Assembly: GCA_008933995.1 (NCBI GenBank)
Contig: WARS01000029.1
Span: 9,681,107 to 9,745,106, forward strand
Reading direction: 5' to 3'
Length of the DNA: 64,000 bases
Source: Datnioides undecimradiatus
Lineage: Eukaryota; Chordata; Actinopteri; Lobotiformes; Datnioididae
A model generated the notes under the pieces. The model did not search any database. It had not been told where the DNA came from and worked only from the letters and a program-made list of their open reading frames with translations. Positions within the stretch are counted from its first letter, which is position 1; each line of letters opens with the position of its first letter. Positions 62,446-64,000 of this stretch are shown here, in pieces. A program made the position numbers and the translations under genes.

Positions 62446-64000
62446 TCTCTCACTTTTGAGGCTACATATCATGAGTCATATTTCCAAAAACAATACACAT
62501 TACATGAGTTTTATTGTTGCATCATTGCAATCATGCCCATAAAAGTGGTTAATAAAATACTTTTTCAAGTAAACTGCGCCATTTCATTGTTCCTGCCTAT
62601 CAAGCCAGTGTCATGAGAGCTAGTCAGTGGAGAGCAGCAACCTGAGTTGAATGAACCATTAGTTCATTTCCACAAACAACAGCAAAGTCTGTAAGTGTGA
62701 TAACATTAGTCATTTTTATGCAGGTGGAGTAAAATGGATCGTTTCTTAAGATAATATTACTGCAATTATGATGTAAATGTGTTAATACCCATTCTGTGTT
62801 ACAATCAAACTAATAGACTTAGAGCTACTTTAAGAAAGAAAAAGAATAACATGCAGTGAATGATTTTTTTTTTCCATTCCTAACTCTTCCACAACTCCCA
62901 CTGAACAAAGCCTGGACAGCTTCTGCTTCAGCTTCACCCTGTCCACCCTTAGTCCAGTGTTAAAGTAGTTTCTAAATAATAGATAATCCCCCACCTGAAC
63001 TGTCAGTCCATGTACAGGTTGTCTGCAGGAACAGTCTGAAAGTGTGTAGTGTCTTCAGAACAAACAATGTTAAGGAGAGACTGAAATTGATTTAATCAAT
63101 TCATCTAAGAATTTATCAAATCATGATGCTGTTGATAACATACTATAACATAAATAAACAATAGGATTCAGCAGTGTGATTTAAGATGCGTTTAATATCT
63201 TGACTAGTTCTGACAGCAACAGACGATTTTGTGCGTGAGTACAGTAAGAAAAGAGAAGGGAAGACAGGAGGGTGATCAGGAGGAGGGCAGAGTGAAAGGG
63301 AAGCTGACTGAAAAGGGCCAGTGTAGTGGAGAATGATGGATAGTAACATTAAAAAAATAATGGATGAATGCTTGAAGTGGAGATCAAGAAAAGAATGAAA
63401 GAAATGAAAATACTGAGGCAGGAAGGTTTTCAGGAAATGTTTTGAGATTAAGGCCAAGATGGGTGGAAAGGGACACAGATAAAGAAAGGGAGCACGATGT
63501 TAAAACTGCAGGGAAAGGACAAGGAGGGACGCTGGATATGAGAACAGCACATCTAGCAGCTCATTTTCACATTCACAACAACCTGCACAGTCACGCGCAC
63601 ACACCTTAGCTTTCTGGCAAACCATGCGGTCATGACCTGTGACAGGTTGAAATCGAGTGTTAAAGCCTTATCCGGCACTGGACTGGAAAATACACAATAC
63701 AAAGCTGAGAAAATAAGAAATCAGTGATTCTGAAGACTGAGATACATATAAGAGTCCCACAGATTCATGAGACAAGTTGTGGGTAAACTTGCAGCACAAC
63801 ATCATGTTTAGCCCTAGATTACATATTTCATTTGTGAGATAAGACTGTGCTATATGTTGTCTGCATAAAACAAAGTGCTTGAAAGGAAACCCCAACAAAA
63901 CTTAAATAACTATTGAATTAGCATAGAAAGGAAATCAAAACCAGCAAGACTCTACAAACAGACTGCGGGCAAACTGTGTGCTAATTGTGTCTCAATTGCA

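Larger units (their letters stand above)
50330..64000 (-). other. camsap2: Large 5' intron of camsap2 (window edge)
   Basis: Upstream of the exon starting SAHLAMID no sequence resembling the conserved N-terminal words of CAMSAP2 was found in 13.7 kb, so the first exons should lie past 64000. Inside are a 34-bp tandem duplication, an X-box-like site, a CpG-rich patch and two degraded repeats, listed separately. The remaining sequence is AT-rich and shows no supported gene on either strand. Confidence 0.65.

Noticed and set aside
50330-64000. Missing first coding exons of camsap2
   Set aside because: I looked on the minus strand for the conserved N-terminal words of CAMSAP2 and saw none, so I place them outside the window rather than forcing a weak match.

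Overview
This window is ordinary vertebrate nuclear DNA, almost certainly from a ray-finned fish and probably a percomorph teleost. The evidence is intron-split genes with GT-AG splice sites, long (CA)n/(TG)n microsatellites, degraded teleost-type dispersed repeats, and four protein-coding genes whose products resemble known vertebrate families. There is no prokaryotic, plasmid, phage or CRISPR content. Exons were assembled by hand from splice sites, reading phase and remembered human proteins. The three multi-exon models on the minus strand keep frame throughout: lim2 sums to 525 nt, wdr47 to 2667 nt, and the visible part of camsap2 to 3972 nt.

Layout. (1) 1-4.6 kb, plus strand: the 3' half of a GRAMD2-type GRAM-domain, single-pass membrane protein, cut by the window's left edge, with a long 3' UTR. 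(2) 4.6-5.4 kb: a short convergent intergenic stretch of simple repeats. (3) 5.4-7.2 kb, minus: complete four-exon lim2, a four-helix lens membrane protein. (4) 7.2-9.0 kb: intergenic. (5) 9.0-21.7 kb, minus: complete wdr47 (15 coding exons, 888 residues, LisH/CTLH, coiled coil, WD40 propeller) with a CpG-rich promoter and a non-coding first exon. (6) 21.7-22.6 kb: intergenic with a degraded dispersed repeat. (7) 22.6-64 kb, minus: camsap2, the microtubule minus-end protein. Sixteen coding exons are visible, from inside the N-terminal region to the CKK domain and stop. The first exons (roughly 130 residues by comparison with human) lie beyond the right edge, so the last 13.7 kb is intron.

The most interesting relationship is that wdr47 and camsap2 are tandem neighbours. 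Their mammalian products are reported to work together with katanin on non-centrosomal and ciliary central-pair microtubules, yet the human genes are on different arms of chromosome 1. A good RFX-type X-box lies in the large camsap2 intron and a half-matching one in the wdr47 promoter, which would fit shared ciliary or neuronal regulation, though this is inference. Other points are a GC-AG intron in camsap2 supported by a stop codon at the only nearby GT alternative, a 33-nt in-frame microexon, a candidate 42-nt cassette exon, and a CpG-rich patch deep in the large intron that could be an alternative promoter. I found no clearly new biological system.
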